From NCBI RefSeq assembly GCF_018613755.1, contig NZ_JAGGPP010000002.1, forward strand, positions 1-64,000: a stretch of 64,000 nucleotides of DNA, read 5' to 3'. This document shows, in pieces, positions 17,513-26,807 of this stretch. The DNA is from Arthrobacter sp. ISL-72 (lineage in GTDB: Bacteria; Actinomycetota; Actinomycetes; Actinomycetales; Micrococcaceae). The position numbers and the translations under genes are program-made. Each line of letters opens with the position of its first letter. The stretch's first letter is position 1. A model generated the notes under the pieces. It was given only the letters and a program-made list of their open reading frames with translations. It was not told the DNA's origin and searched no databases.

Positions 17513-18742
17513 TCACGCCCGGGCGCTGACGGCTCCGTTGAAGAGCCGTTCCAGCATCTGGGGCGCCGTTGTCAGCTTGGACAGGGCGAGGGCGGTGCCG
17601 CCGGCGGCTCCGGCCTCCGGGCCCCCGCCCAACTCCGACGCTACGACGTCCAGGGCTGCCGAAGGGGTAAGGGCGTAGCGAAAAACATTCTCCCGGATAG
17701 GGTCCAGCAAAATTGCTCCTGCCAGCGACGTTTGCCCGCCCACGACGATACGCTCAGGGTTGAGCAGGTTGCACATGCTCGCCAGCAGTCGTCCCAGCAT
17801 GGTGCCGGCCTCGGCGAGCACGTTCTCGGCCGCCCGGTTCCCTGCGGCGACAGCGGTCAGGACATCCGTCATGGTTACAGACCCGCCCATTGTGGCCGTC
17901 AGCCTGCTGATAATGGCGGGGGCGCCCGCGAACAACACGATGCACCCGCGATTCCCGCACCGGCACGCAGGTCCATTGATGTCGATGGAGACATGGCCCA
18001 GTTCGCCGCCTCCTCCGAGTGAGCCTCGGTACAGCTCCGTCCCGAAGAGGAACCCTGCTGCAATTCCGCTGGAAATGTTGACATACATCAGGTTCTGTAT
18101 CCCCCTGCCCGCTCCCCACTTCGCTTCGGCGATCGTCTCGAGGCGCACGTTGTTCTCGATGAAGACGGGGACCCCAAGCCGCTTTCCCATTTCCGTTCGG
18201 GCGTTAATCCCGTGCCATGGCTGGTCGGCCAAGGCACCATGGACGATGCCGTCCGATGGGTTGATCTGGCCCGGCAGGCCGATACCTACGCCGAGCAGGT
18301 CTTCCCGGGCGCCGCCGCCCTTTTCCAGCGCAGCGTCCAGCAGTTCTGTGGCGGCATCGGCACGGGTCCTCCAGTCGTCCTTGGCCCCGATTGACGTCTC
18401 CATTGCCGCGACTTCCTCCCCCATCAGGTCGGTCACGCGCACGCAAATGCGATCCAGGACCTGGTTTATTCCTGCGACCCGGCCAGCGTCCGGGCTGAAG
18501 GCGAGCTGGTCCCCGGCGCGCCCGTCAACGTCCTGGCCCTGGGGACGGTGGGTGGCTTTGGACAGGATTCCGCGGTTGACGAGGTCGCGGGTGATGGTGG
18601 TGATGGTCGTCCGGGAGATCCTGGCGCGACGGGCGATTTCGGCCCGATGCATGGGACCGTGCTCAGCGATGAGGTCCAGGACACGGATCGCGTTGGACGT
18701 GCGCAGATCGAGGAGGGAGCCTCCCGCGTTGACAGAGTTCAC
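17513..18742 (-). CDS. ROK-family repressor of the adjacent sugar operon
   Basis: 409 residues. Residues about 15-75 form the winged HTH (RAEIARRARISRTTITTITRDL), followed by the ROK core: VGIGLPGQINP, FIENNVRLETIAEAKWGAGRG, and the full zinc signature with GELGHVSIDINGPACRCGNRGC. The complete signature separates it from the ROK protein at 9056, which lacks the cysteines. It is divergently transcribed from the ABC/aldonate operon starting at 18896, with a 153-bp shared promoter region, so it most likely represses that operon until the inducing sugar binds. Confidence 0.9.
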   Translation of the reverse strand: MNSVNAGGSLLDLRTSNAIRVLDLIAEHGPMHRAEIARRARISRTTITTITRDLVNRGILSKATHRPQGQDVDGRAGDQLAFSPDAGRVAGINQVLDRICVRVTDLMGEEVAAMETSIGAKDDWRTRADAATELLDAALEKGGGAREDLLGVGIGLPGQINPSDGIVHGALADQPWHGINARTEMGKRLGVPVFIENNVRLETIAEAKWGAGRGIQNLMYVNISSGIAAGFLFGTELYRGSLGGGGELGHVSIDINGPACRCGNRGCIVLFAGAPAIISRLTATMGGSVTMTDVLTAVAAGNRAAENVLAEAGTMLGRLLASMCNLLNPERIVVGGQTSLAGAILLDPIRENVFRYALTPSAALDVVASELGGGPEAGAAGGTALALSKLTTAPQMLERLFNGAVSARA

Positions 18743-18795
18743 TCCCCCATTATGAGCGACGCGACACGCTCAGCCAAATAAGTTTGTACGGACTC

Positions 18796-18845
18796 TTGAC
18801 AGACTTTGCCGCGTTCTCCACAATTGGAGCCTTGGGTATCCAAGG
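18796..18845 (+). promoter_or_regulatory. Promoter and candidate ROK operator of the sugar operon
   Basis: TTGACA (18796-18801), a 17-base spacer and CACAAT (18819-18824) form a plausible sigma-70-type promoter. CCTTGG-gtat-CCAAGG (18830-18845) is a perfect 6-bp inverted repeat placed at the expected transcription start, the position of a repressor operator. The ATG of the substrate-binding protein follows at 18896. Confidence 0.6.
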
Positions 18846-18895
18846 AAATTTACATTTCAGCCGACCATAGGCTCGTAGCAACGAAGGTACGTTAA

Positions 18896-20251
18896 ATGAA
18901 TATACAAAAGCATGTTTCGCGCCGGAGCCTCTTGGGCGGCGCAGCTTTGCTGGCCGGCTTCGCGGCAACCGGAGGTGCATTAACCGGCTGTTCGGCGAGT
19001 GGGGCAGGAGAGGCTGCAAAAAAGTCTGCTGGCCTGACGATCATGAGCAAAGCCAACGAAATCACTAAGGACGTTATCGGGGCGTGGAATGCGGCTCACG
19101 CTGATGTGCCCATCACCCTGATCGAGGATGATCCAACCCGGCTCAATGCGATGCTCGCGGCCGGAACTCCGCCGGACCTGGTCCGCGGGTTCGGGGCCAC
19201 CAGCACAGCTAACGTCGCCAGCCGCGGACTCGCCCTGAACCTGGACTCGTACGTCTCGAAGTCCAGTGCGCTGAACGACTCCGAGCTGCACAAGATCAAC
19301 GATGTCTGGCGTTGGGACGGAAAGGCGCAGGGCGCAGGAGCCCGCTTCGGTCTCGTCAAGGACTGGTCCCAGGACGCCATGTTCTGGTACAACACTGAGG
19401 CCTTCGCCGCGGCGGGGATTCCCCTCCCCACCGCGGATAAGCCGTTCACCTATGACCAGTTGCTCGACTATGCAGGTCACATGACCAAGCAAAGCGGAGG
19501 CAAGGTCGGTCAGTACGGTTTGTTCACCACCGCGCCCACTATCGAGGCGATCTCATCCATGCTGGCAACCAGCGGCGCGCGTGCCTTCAACGACGACCTG
19601 ACCAAGGCGGACTTCACCAGCCCGGAGGCCATGCGCGCTCTGCAGTGGCATGTCGATGTGGCCAAGGCCAAGGTTGGCTACACTCTCGCGGATCCCAATC
19701 CGGATGGCTGGGACTGGCCGCCTTTTGATGCCAGGAGGATTGCGATGGCCGGTGCTGGCTACTGGTTCGGCGGCGCCGTTGCACAGAACCCCAAGACGGC
19801 CAAATTTGCCCGCCTTGCTCCCGCCCCGATGATGGGCAACAAGCGGGTCAGCCCCACAACTTCGGCCACCGGATACTGGATCTCCGCCAAATCGAACATG
19901 AAGGACGAGGCCTTCGCCTTCCTTGAATGGTATGTCGCAGGCGATCAGGGCAAGACTCGTGCCCAGTCCGGGTGGGGACTGCCCGCAGTCACTTCCTTGT
20001 CCTCGGAGCTTCCGCAGAGCCAGCCCTACCAGGCGGATGCTTTCGCCGTTCAGAAGAATGAAGAGCAGTACCTACAGGTCATCTCGTTCAGCCCGTACGC
20101 GCAGGCCACCGCGGTCAGCGCAGCCATCGCGAACCTCTTCCCGCGCACAGTGGACGGGAGCCTGTCCACCGCGCAGTTCGCAGACCAGGCCACCACGGCC
20201 GTCAACGAACTCCTAAAGCAGGGCATGGAACTTGCCGGCAAGAAGGGTTGA
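18896..20251 (+). CDS. ABC transporter sugar-binding lipoprotein
   Basis: 451 residues. N-terminus SRRSLLGGAAL with a lipobox LTGC at C32: a lipoprotein, with twin Arg suggesting Tat export. The rest is a family 1 extracellular solute-binding fold: LTIMSKANEITKDVIGAWNA, AMLAAGTPPDLVRGFG, FWYNTEAFAAAGIPLPT, and FLEWYVAGDQGKTRAQSGWGLPA. It captures a sugar outside the membrane and delivers it to the permeases encoded directly downstream. First gene of the operon controlled by the divergent ROK protein. The ligand is probably galactose-, galactoside- or uronate-like, judging from the downstream enzymes. Confidence 0.92.
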   Translation: MNIQKHVSRRSLLGGAALLAGFAATGGALTGCSASGAGEAAKKSAGLTIMSKANEITKDVIGAWNAAHADVPITLIEDDPTRLNAMLAAGTPPDLVRGFGATSTANVASRGLALNLDSYVSKSSALNDSELHKINDVWRWDGKAQGAGARFGLVKDWSQDAMFWYNTEAFAAAGIPLPTADKPFTYDQLLDYAGHMTKQSGGKVGQYGLFTTAPTIEAISSMLATSGARAFNDDLTKADFTSPEAMRALQWHVDVAKAKVGYTLADPNPDGWDWPPFDARRIAMAGAGYWFGGAVAQNPKTAKFARLAPAPMMGNKRVSPTTSATGYWISAKSNMKDEAFAFLEWYVAGDQGKTRAQSGWGLPAVTSLSSELPQSQPYQADAFAVQKNEEQYLQVISFSPYAQATAVSAAIANLFPRTVDGSLSTAQFADQATTAVNELLKQGMELAGKKG

Positions 20252-20256
20252 TCAGC

Positions 20257-21234
20257 GTGAGTGCGCACGTGGGTACACAATCTCTGGTCGGGGATGCCCG
20301 CCGCAGGCGTCGGCGGGGAGTCAACGGCGGTTCGGGCGCTTTCTATGCGTTTATCTCCCCTTGGCTGATCGGCACCGTCCTCCTCACGCTTTTCCCGCTG
20401 GGTTACGCGCTGTGGATCAGCTTCACCAACTGGGACGGAATCTCCCCCAGCCAGAACTGGATCGGCTTGGAGAACTACGCCGATGCCTTGGCTGAACCGC
20501 AAATGTGGGCCAGCCTGCAGCGCACCGGTCTGCTGGCTATTGCCATAGTGCCCGTGACCATCTGCGGCGGACTGGGACTGGCGCTGCTGCTGAACGAAAA
20601 GGTCCATTGGCGTTCGGGCCTTCGCATGCTCGTGTATCTGCCGGCCATCGTGCCGCCGGTGGCAGCAACGCTGACCTGGAAGCTGCTGTTCGACCGCGAC
20701 AGCGGTGCCATCAACGGCTTCCTGGCGATCTTCGGTGCCGATGCGGTGAGTTGGATGACCGGAAACACGGTGTTCATCGTCCTCATAGTGGTCATGCTTT
20801 GGGGCATCGGCGCAGGGGTTTTGATCAACCTCGCCGCTCTGCAGGACGTTCCTGCCGAGCTCCACGAAGCCGCGCGGCTGGACGGGGCAAACGCCTTCGC
20901 GGCATTCTGGCACGTCACTTTGCCGAGCATCTCGCCGGTTCTTCTTTTCCAGGTGATCACCACGACGATCGGCGTCCTGCAGACGTTCGTCCCGGCGCTC
21001 CTCCTGTCACCGGCCAACGGAGCGGCTGCCATCACTGCCGTACCTGAAGCCAACCGCATCTTCATGGTGGACGTCTATGCGCAATACTTCGCATACTCCC
21101 GCTATGGGTACGCCTCCGCCATGCTCTGGCTCTTCTTCCTGGCCATCCTGGTAGTCACAGTCATCACGTTCAAGGTCAGCGGGCGCACAGTGTTCTACGC
21201 CGTCGACCCCTCTGAGGAAGGGAAGAAGAAATGA
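20257..21234 (+). CDS. ABC sugar permease, UgpA/LacF type
   Basis: 325 residues from the GTG at 20257, preferred over an in-frame TTG at 20248 because AAGAAGGG lies at the right distance. Six membrane segments; begins GSGAFYAFISPWLIGTVLLTLFP, typical for the first permease of carbohydrate uptake-1 importers, with the EAA loop ELHEAARLDGANAFAAFWHVTLP that docks the ATPase. No ATPase gene is present in the operon; such importers often share a housekeeping MsiK-type ATPase in actinobacteria. Overlaps the next permease by 4 bp. Confidence 0.93.
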   Translation: MSAHVGTQSLVGDARRRRRRGVNGGSGAFYAFISPWLIGTVLLTLFPLGYALWISFTNWDGISPSQNWIGLENYADALAEPQMWASLQRTGLLAIAIVPVTICGGLGLALLLNEKVHWRSGLRMLVYLPAIVPPVAATLTWKLLFDRDSGAINGFLAIFGADAVSWMTGNTVFIVLIVVMLWGIGAGVLINLAALQDVPAELHEAARLDGANAFAAFWHVTLPSISPVLLFQVITTTIGVLQTFVPALLLSPANGAAAITAVPEANRIFMVDVYAQYFAYSRYGYASAMLWLFFLAILVVTVITFKVSGRTVFYAVDPSEEGKKK

Positions 21235-22118
21235 CGCTCACCGCCCACCGGAAGGGAACGGATTCCGGCGCACCGTCCGAAATCCCCATCCGCCACATCC
21301 CCGAGCGCAAGAACCGGGTGGCGTTCGTCATCTTGCTGGTTGTCTGCGCCATTCTCTTCCTGCCGGTCCTTTGGCTCTTCCTGACGTCGCTGAAGTCTCC
21401 GCAGCAGCTGGCCTCGGACCCCATTACCTGGATACCCACCCCGCCGCAGGTGCAGAACTTCATCGAGGCAACAACGGCATTGCCATTCTGGGCATATGCC
21501 GCCAACTCGCTCTTCCTTTCGACCGTCTGCGGTGCGCTAACCACCATCAGCTCGGCACTTGTCGGTTACGGGTTCGCCCGCCTCAACGGCAGGGGAAAGA
21601 AAGTTCTCTTCGGCATCCTCATCGCCATGATGATGACACCCCCGATCATCACGCTTATCCCGACCTACCTGCTGTTCGCCAAAATCGGGCTGGTGGGAAC
21701 GTACTGGCCATGGGTGCTTTGGGGCATCGCAGGCGCTCCCTACCTTATTTTCCTCTATCGACAGTTCTTCGCCCAGCTGCCCCGGGAACTGGAGGAGGCC
21801 GCGATTCTCGACGGCTGCGGACGGCTGCGCATCTTTGTGCAGATCTTCCTCCCGCTCTCCAAGCCCGTCATTATCACAGCCTTCGTCCTCTCCTTCAACG
21901 GGGTTTGGGGCGACTTCATCGCCCCTCAGCTCCTGCTCAACCAGGACAACACCACCCTCGCCGTGGCAATTACCAGCGGCTACGTCAACAAGGCCGGGTT
22001 CCCGGTAAACAATCTCCTGGCTGCCGGCGCCATACTCTACGTCATCCCCGTTCTCATCATGTTCTTCTTCGTCCAGCGGTCCTACGTCCGCGGATTTGCC
22101 ACCTCAGGCATGAAATAG
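21231..22118 (+). CDS. ABC sugar permease, UgpE/MalG type
   Basis: 295 residues with six predicted membrane segments, an EAA loop ELEEAAILDGCGRLRIFVQIFLP, and the C-terminus FFVQRSYVRGFATSGMK typical of MalG-type permeases. The start codon overlaps the previous stop (ATGA), indicating translational coupling and heterodimer formation with the 20257 product in the cytoplasmic membrane. Confidence 0.93.
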   Translation: MTLTAHRKGTDSGAPSEIPIRHIPERKNRVAFVILLVVCAILFLPVLWLFLTSLKSPQQLASDPITWIPTPPQVQNFIEATTALPFWAYAANSLFLSTVCGALTTISSALVGYGFARLNGRGKKVLFGILIAMMMTPPIITLIPTYLLFAKIGLVGTYWPWVLWGIAGAPYLIFLYRQFFAQLPRELEEAAILDGCGRLRIFVQIFLPLSKPVIITAFVLSFNGVWGDFIAPQLLLNQDNTTLAVAITSGYVNKAGFPVNNLLAAGAILYVIPVLIMFFFVQRSYVRGFATSGMK

Positions 22119-22150
22119 AGAATTTTCTCCTGCAAGAAAGGCCTGACCCC

Positions 22151-23281
22151 GTGAAAATAACGGACCTTGAGATCCTTACCATCGACGACGGCGGCGCGCT
22201 GATGATGGTTGTTGTACACACCGACGAAGGGATCTTCGGCGTCGGGGAGGTGGGGCTCCGGTCACGCCAGCTGGCCGTCCGGGGAGCCCTGGAGCACTTC
22301 AAGCCCCTCCTGATCGGCAACGACCCCTTCCGCACCGAACATCTCTGGCAGGTCATGTCCCGGTCCGGGTTCTACCCCGCGGACCGCGTGCTCGCCTCGG
22401 CCATCTCGGCGGTGGACATTGCCCTGTGGGATTTGAAGGGCAAGGCGCTGGATATCCCGGTCTATGAGCTGCTCGGCGGTGCGGTCCGTGACCGCGTCAA
22501 GTGCTACCGGCACATCTGGGGTGCCGACCAGGCGGAGCTCGTCGACAACGTACGGAAGGCCTTCGAGGAGGGCTGGACCGTCGGGCGTCTTTCCGTACCC
22601 TCCGAAGGGGACTTGCTGGAACCTCGCGCCGCTACCCGGCATGCTCTGGCTGAAGTGACAGCTGTGCGGGACGAGCTCGGGAGCGAATTTGAGCTGATCC
22701 TGGACGTCCACACCCGGTTGGAACTTCCCGAGGCCACAACCCTGTGCCGTGAGCTGGAGGGGGCCAATATGTACTTCATCGAGGATCCGCTGCGATGGGA
22801 AAATCCGGACATCTACCGCACGCTGCGCCAGCGCACCTCCGTGCCGTTGGCTGCAGGCGAGCAGGCCGCCTCCAAATGGGAAATCCGGCCCCTCATTGAG
22901 CACGACCTGATTGACTATGCCCGCTTCGACATCTGCATTGTGGGAGGATTCACCGAGGCCAAGAAAATAGCAGGCTGGTGCGAGTCCCACCACATCCGCA
23001 CTGCAACCCACAACCCGTTGGGACCCATCGCAACGGCGGCCTCACTCCACCTGAACATGACCCTGCCCACGTTCGGCATCCAGGAGCAGTACCAGCTTCC
23101 AGGCACCCAGGCCAACGATGTATTCCCGGTTCAGGCCACCATGGACGGGGAATGGATGCGCCGTCCCGAGGCGCCCGGCCTGGGATTGGAAGTGGACCTT
23201 GAGGCCGCCAGGGCCCACCAGATCCAACCACCTCCCATGCCCCAACTGCGTAGACTCGATGGGTCATTTACCAACTGGTGA
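22151..23281 (+). CDS. Enolase-superfamily aldonate dehydratase (galactonate dehydratase-like)
   Basis: 376 residues from the GTG at 22151, preceded by AAGAAAGG. The mandelate racemase/muconate lactonizing fold is complete. Metal ligands are D185 (LDVH), E211 (FIEDP) and E237 (AGEQ); catalytic bases H187 and H287 (HNPLGP). This set, with FGIQEQ near the C-terminus, is the arrangement known for D-galactonate dehydratase, which converts galactonate to 2-keto-3-deoxygalactonate. Related aldonate or aldarate dehydratases share parts of it. Together with the kinase and aldolase downstream it argues for a De Ley-Doudoroff-type pathway. Cytoplasmic. Confidence 0.85.
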   Translation: MKITDLEILTIDDGGALMMVVVHTDEGIFGVGEVGLRSRQLAVRGALEHFKPLLIGNDPFRTEHLWQVMSRSGFYPADRVLASAISAVDIALWDLKGKALDIPVYELLGGAVRDRVKCYRHIWGADQAELVDNVRKAFEEGWTVGRLSVPSEGDLLEPRAATRHALAEVTAVRDELGSEFELILDVHTRLELPEATTLCRELEGANMYFIEDPLRWENPDIYRTLRQRTSVPLAAGEQAASKWEIRPLIEHDLIDYARFDICIVGGFTEAKKIAGWCESHHIRTATHNPLGPIATAASLHLNMTLPTFGIQEQYQLPGTQANDVFPVQATMDGEWMRRPEAPGLGLEVDLEAARAHQIQPPPMPQLRRLDGSFTNW

Positions 23282-23292
23282 AAGGACATGCC

Positions 23293-24165
23293 GTGAATGC
23301 GGAACGCGGCGGGGACCACGAACTGCCCCTGGTTGTCGTCACTGGCGCAGCCGGCCGGGTCGGCCGACTGACTTCAGCTGCCCTGGCCGGCTCCTACCGG
23401 CTCCGGCTGGTCGATCGTGCTTGGCCGGGTGCCGGCGGCGGAGGGCCGGCCCCGGGGGCTGAGCGCGTCTGGCCGGACCCGCACGCTGGCGCTGCAGACG
23501 ACGTCGACCACGTCACCCTGGACCTGGCGAACCGTGCCGCCTGTGACGAAGCGATCTCGTCGGCCGACATCCTGATCCACCTGGCCGGACAGGCAAACCC
23601 CCAGATTGACGAGCGCGAAGCAATCGAGGGAGTGGCCGTCATTTCAGCCAATATGGCCGCAGCCGCTTCCGACTCGAGCCTCCAAAGGGTGATCCATGCC
23701 AGCTCGATCCACACCATGGGCCTGTACCACCGTAGGGGGCAATATCCGATCAACCCGCACTGGCCGGCCAAACCCTGCTGCGAGTACGGCGCGGCCAAAG
23801 TCTTCTCCGAGAACCTGATGGAGCTCCTGGCGGAACGCACCGGCATGTCCGTCATTTGCCTTCGTCTTGGCCTCACAGGCTTCGAACCGACATCGGAGGA
23901 TCTTGCCTTCCAGTGGCTGGGTCAAGCCGACTACGGCCGGCTCCTGCACTCCGCACTTGCCGCACCCGTCGGGTACGGCGCCTACTTTGGGATGTCGCCC
24001 GGCGCCATGGAGCGCTGGGATCTGACACACACAATCCGCGATCTTGGCTTTCACCCCGAGGACGCGCCCCCGCCCGCCTCTCCCGCTTTCGAAGAGGACC
24101 CTGCCCCCGGTCGCTGCCTGATGTTCAGCCCGAAGGCCCACCCCGGTGGGCCGCACAACATTTAG
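23293..24165 (+). CDS. SDR sugar/uronate dehydrogenase
   Basis: 290 residues from the GTG at 23293 with AAAGGA six bases upstream; a GTG at 23278 overlapping the previous stop is possible. Extended SDR: VVVTGAAGRVG, HLAGQANP, ASSIHTMG and the catalytic YGAAK. It resembles uronate dehydrogenases, with an unusual Gly/Ala/Pro-rich insert after the second strand (AGGGGPAPGAE). In the pathway it would oxidise the sugar at C1 to a lactone with NAD(P). Whether the substrate is galactose, another aldose or a uronate is open: the kinase and aldolase fit an aldose, the family fits a uronate. Homologous to the SDR at 3774. Confidence 0.78.
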   Translation: MNAERGGDHELPLVVVTGAAGRVGRLTSAALAGSYRLRLVDRAWPGAGGGGPAPGAERVWPDPHAGAADDVDHVTLDLANRAACDEAISSADILIHLAGQANPQIDEREAIEGVAVISANMAAAASDSSLQRVIHASSIHTMGLYHRRGQYPINPHWPAKPCCEYGAAKVFSENLMELLAERTGMSVICLRLGLTGFEPTSEDLAFQWLGQADYGRLLHSALAAPVGYGAYFGMSPGAMERWDLTHTIRDLGFHPEDAPPPASPAFEEDPAPGRCLMFSPKAHPGGPHNI

Positions 24166-24173
24166 GAATATTC

Positions 24174-24875
24174 ATGAAACGCCCCTCCCCCGACCTCCTT
24201 GGAGCCCTCACCGAGACGCGACTGCTCGCCATCATCCGAGGCAGCGACCCCGACGCCTGCGTCAACACTGCCCTGACGCTGATCAACACAGGGATAACAG
24301 TCCTCGAAGTGTCGCTCACCTCAGCGGACGCCCTCGGAACCATCGGCCGAATTGCAGCCGCCGCGGGTGGCAGCGCAGTCATAGGCGCAGGCACTGTCCT
24401 GACCGAGGCCCAGACCCACGGTGCGCTCGACGCCGGAGCGCAATTCATTGTCACCCCTGGGCTGGCGCCCAGCGTGGACGCAGCCAGCCGCTTGGGCGTG
24501 CCGCTATTGGTGGGCGCGCTGACGCCGACAGAAGTGCTCCAGGCCATCGAGCGGGGCGCCTCAGCGGTGAAACTTTTCCCGGCAAGCCTCGGAGGTCCCG
24601 GCTACCTCAAAGCCCTCCGAGACCCGTTCCCGGACATCCACTTCATTCCCGTGGGTGGCGTCGACGCCGACTCCGTGTGCGGCTACCTCCAGTCTGGAGC
24701 GGTCGCCGTCGGCGCCGGCGGCCCGCTCACCGGAGATGCCCCCGACGGCGGCAGCCTCGCCGCCCTGCAAGCCCGGGCCGGGTCGTTTCTTCGGCTCGCG
24801 GATTCGGGCAGGCCTGTAGCAGGCGGCTCAGCTTCCTCGGGCAGGACTTTGGAGGAACATCAATGGACGTCCTGA
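24174..24875 (+). CDS. KDPG/KDPGal-type aldolase
   Basis: 233 residues. The class I aldolase barrel is clear: RLLAIIRG, E45 in VLEVSLTS, GAGTVL, VTPGLAP, and the Schiff-base K133 in AVKLFPAS, at the same number as in the E. coli enzyme; PVGGVD binds phosphate. It cleaves 2-keto-3-deoxy-6-phosphogluconate or -galactonate to pyruvate and glyceraldehyde 3-phosphate. The stop overlaps the downstream kinase start by 13 bp. A low-complexity tail of about 25 residues follows the domain. Confidence 0.9.
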   Translation: MKRPSPDLLGALTETRLLAIIRGSDPDACVNTALTLINTGITVLEVSLTSADALGTIGRIAAAAGGSAVIGAGTVLTEAQTHGALDAGAQFIVTPGLAPSVDAASRLGVPLLVGALTPTEVLQAIERGASAVKLFPASLGGPGYLKALRDPFPDIHFIPVGGVDADSVCGYLQSGAVAVGAGGPLTGDAPDGGSLAALQARAGSFLRLADSGRPVAGGSASSGRTLEEHQWTS

Positions 24876-25837
24876 CATTCGGTGAGGCCATGGTCTCCCT
24901 GAGGTCCGAGTCCACCCTGGCCCTCAACCCGCACCTGGGCAGGTCCATCGCTGGTGCCGAATCAAATGTTGCGATTGCCCTGGCCCGGCTCGGGCACGAC
25001 GTGCAGTGGGTAGGCTGCGTCGGCACGGATGCAGGCGGAGAGCTCATCCGGAGGACGCTGCGGGCCGAATCCGTCGGCCTGGACCATGTGACGACCTGCG
25101 TGGAACGGCAGACTGGCATGGTTCTCTTCGAACAGAGACTCCCGGACCTGAGCCGCGTCAGCTACTTCAGGCAGAATTCGGCCGGATCGGCGTTGCAGCG
25201 GGACCACCTGACCGCTGCCCTCAATGAGGAACCGAGAATTGTGCATGTCACCGGAGTGACGTGTGCCCTCGGACCCGATGCCGCTGATGCCGTGCTGCAC
25301 GCCGCCTCGACAGCCAAGGCGGCCGGTGCCGTTGTCACCTTCGACGTCAATTACCGCGCCAAGCTGTGGAGCGTGGACGTTGCACGCGAAACGCTGAGCA
25401 AAGTCGCGCAGGTCTCGGACGTGGTCATCGGCTCAGTGGACGAACTCGCGCTCCTTACGGCGGTCCCTTCCCACCCCGGCCGCCCGCCCGAAGTGGCCGC
25501 TGAAGCGGGCGCCGAGGTGGCCGCCCTCCTGCTGGCCCAAGGCACGCGGGAGGTTGTCGTCAAGCTAGGGGCGGGAGGTGCCCAGGTGCACCACACGAAC
25601 GGGTCGAGCCACATCCCCGCCCGCCGGGTCGCCGTCGTCGATAGCGTTGGGGCTGGAGATGCCTTCTGCGCCGGTTACATCTCCGGCCTGCTGAACTCGC
25701 TTTCCACGCAGGACTGCCTGGACCTGGCCAATACCCTTGGGGCGTTCGCCGTCGCGAGCAAAGGCGACTGGGAGGGTCTCCCCACCCGCCCTGAACTCGC
25801 ACTGCTAAACCTGGAAGCAGGCTCAACCCTTCGATGA
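24863..25837 (+). CDS. PfkB-family sugar kinase, 2-keto-3-deoxygluconate/galactonate kinase-like
   Basis: 324 residues starting MDVLTFGEAMVSL with GGAGGAAC upstream. Ribokinase fold: AGAESNVAIALARLG near the N-terminus, FDVNYRAKLW, and the PfkB signature DSVGAGDAFCAGYISG near 265-280, with the catalytic Asp in GAGD. The FDxNxRxxLW motif is usual in KDG kinases. It phosphorylates the keto-deoxy acid made by the dehydratase before the aldolase cleaves it. Overlap with the aldolase gene supports a shared pathway. Confidence 0.88.
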   Translation: MDVLTFGEAMVSLRSESTLALNPHLGRSIAGAESNVAIALARLGHDVQWVGCVGTDAGGELIRRTLRAESVGLDHVTTCVERQTGMVLFEQRLPDLSRVSYFRQNSAGSALQRDHLTAALNEEPRIVHVTGVTCALGPDAADAVLHAASTAKAAGAVVTFDVNYRAKLWSVDVARETLSKVAQVSDVVIGSVDELALLTAVPSHPGRPPEVAAEAGAEVAALLLAQGTREVVVKLGAGGAQVHHTNGSSHIPARRVAVVDSVGAGDAFCAGYISGLLNSLSTQDCLDLANTLGAFAVASKGDWEGLPTRPELALLNLEAGSTLR

Positions 25838-25850
25838 AACGCGGAAAACT

Positions 25851-26807
25851 ATGACAGCGACTTCTCTCCCCATCCAAGACCTCCAGTGGCGCGCCTGCAG
25901 CGTGGCGCCCATGGAACTTGGCGAGGGACCGAGGCTCTTGCCCGACGGACGAGTTGTCGCAGTGGACATTCTCCGGGGCCAGCTGTGGCAAGTGGACCTT
26001 GCCTCGGCAGAACGCACGGTCCTGCTGAAGGAAATCGCGGTGCCGCTCGGCGCCGTCGCCCCGATTTCCGGCAACGACCGCGCCCTGCTCGCGGCGGCCG
26101 CTGACGGAATCGCCATACTTGACGACGCCGACCGCCTCACCTGGCTCAGCGCGCCGTCCGACAAGGCACCGGTCCCAACCGCGGCCAGGGAAACCCCTGC
26201 CGTGCGCATGAACGACGCCGTATGCGATCCTTCCGGACGCTTCTGGGCGGGGACAATGGCCCTGGACGCTACTCCTGGCGCGGGTTCCCTGCACCGCCTG
26301 GATGAGGAGGGCTCCCTAACTACGGTTCTCACCGGGCTTACCATTCCCAACGGCCCGGCTTTCAATGGCAGCGGCACGCTGATGTACCTCGCGGACAGCG
26401 CCAAGGGAACCATCACGCGCTACACCGTCGACCCTCATGGTGGCACCCTTAGCCGGGCAGAGGAATTCGTGACCATTGCCAACGGCAGCCCGGACGGCAT
26501 GATCACTGATGTGGAAGACCATTTGTGGGTGGCCATCTGGGGAGCAGGACAGGTCCACCGATACCGCCCCAACGGCAGCCTCGAGCGGATACTTCCTGTT
26601 CCGGCCAGGCAGCCCACCAGCGTGTGCTTTGCCGGCGAGGACAGGACCACCCTCGTCGTCACAACAGCCAGCATCGGTCTTGACTCTCCCGGGACCTACG
26701 ATGGGCTGGTCCTCGCCGCAGACGTCGGAATCGCCGGAAGAACAACGCCGGCAGCGCGAATAGTTAAGGCCAGTACAGGCGGCTTTGGAATTAATGTCCC
26801 GGGATAA
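25851..26807 (+). CDS. SMP-30/gluconolactonase-family lactonase
   Basis: 318 residues, six-bladed propeller. Metal-binding residues of the family are visible: Glu in ELGEGPRLL, Asn in RMNDAVCDPSGRFWAGTM, Asn in IPNGPAF and Asp in DGMITDVEDHLWVA. It would hydrolyse the lactone produced by the SDR enzyme at 23293 to the aldonate used by the dehydratase at 22151. Last gene of the operon, 13 bp behind the kinase. Cytoplasmic. Confidence 0.88.
   Translation: MTATSLPIQDLQWRACSVAPMELGEGPRLLPDGRVVAVDILRGQLWQVDLASAERTVLLKEIAVPLGAVAPISGNDRALLAAAADGIAILDDADRLTWLSAPSDKAPVPTAARETPAVRMNDAVCDPSGRFWAGTMALDATPGAGSLHRLDEEGSLTTVLTGLTIPNGPAFNGSGTLMYLADSAKGTITRYTVDPHGGTLSRAEEFVTIANGSPDGMITDVEDHLWVAIWGAGQVHRYRPNGSLERILPVPARQPTSVCFAGEDRTTLVVTTASIGLDSPGTYDGLVLAADVGIAGRTTPAARIVKASTGGFGINVPG

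Noticed and set aside
21371..22150. Apparent fusion of a permease-region frame to the dehydratase
   Set aside because: The upstream part is an out-of-frame reading of the second permease gene; the dehydratase starts at the GTG at 22151 with its own ribosome binding site.
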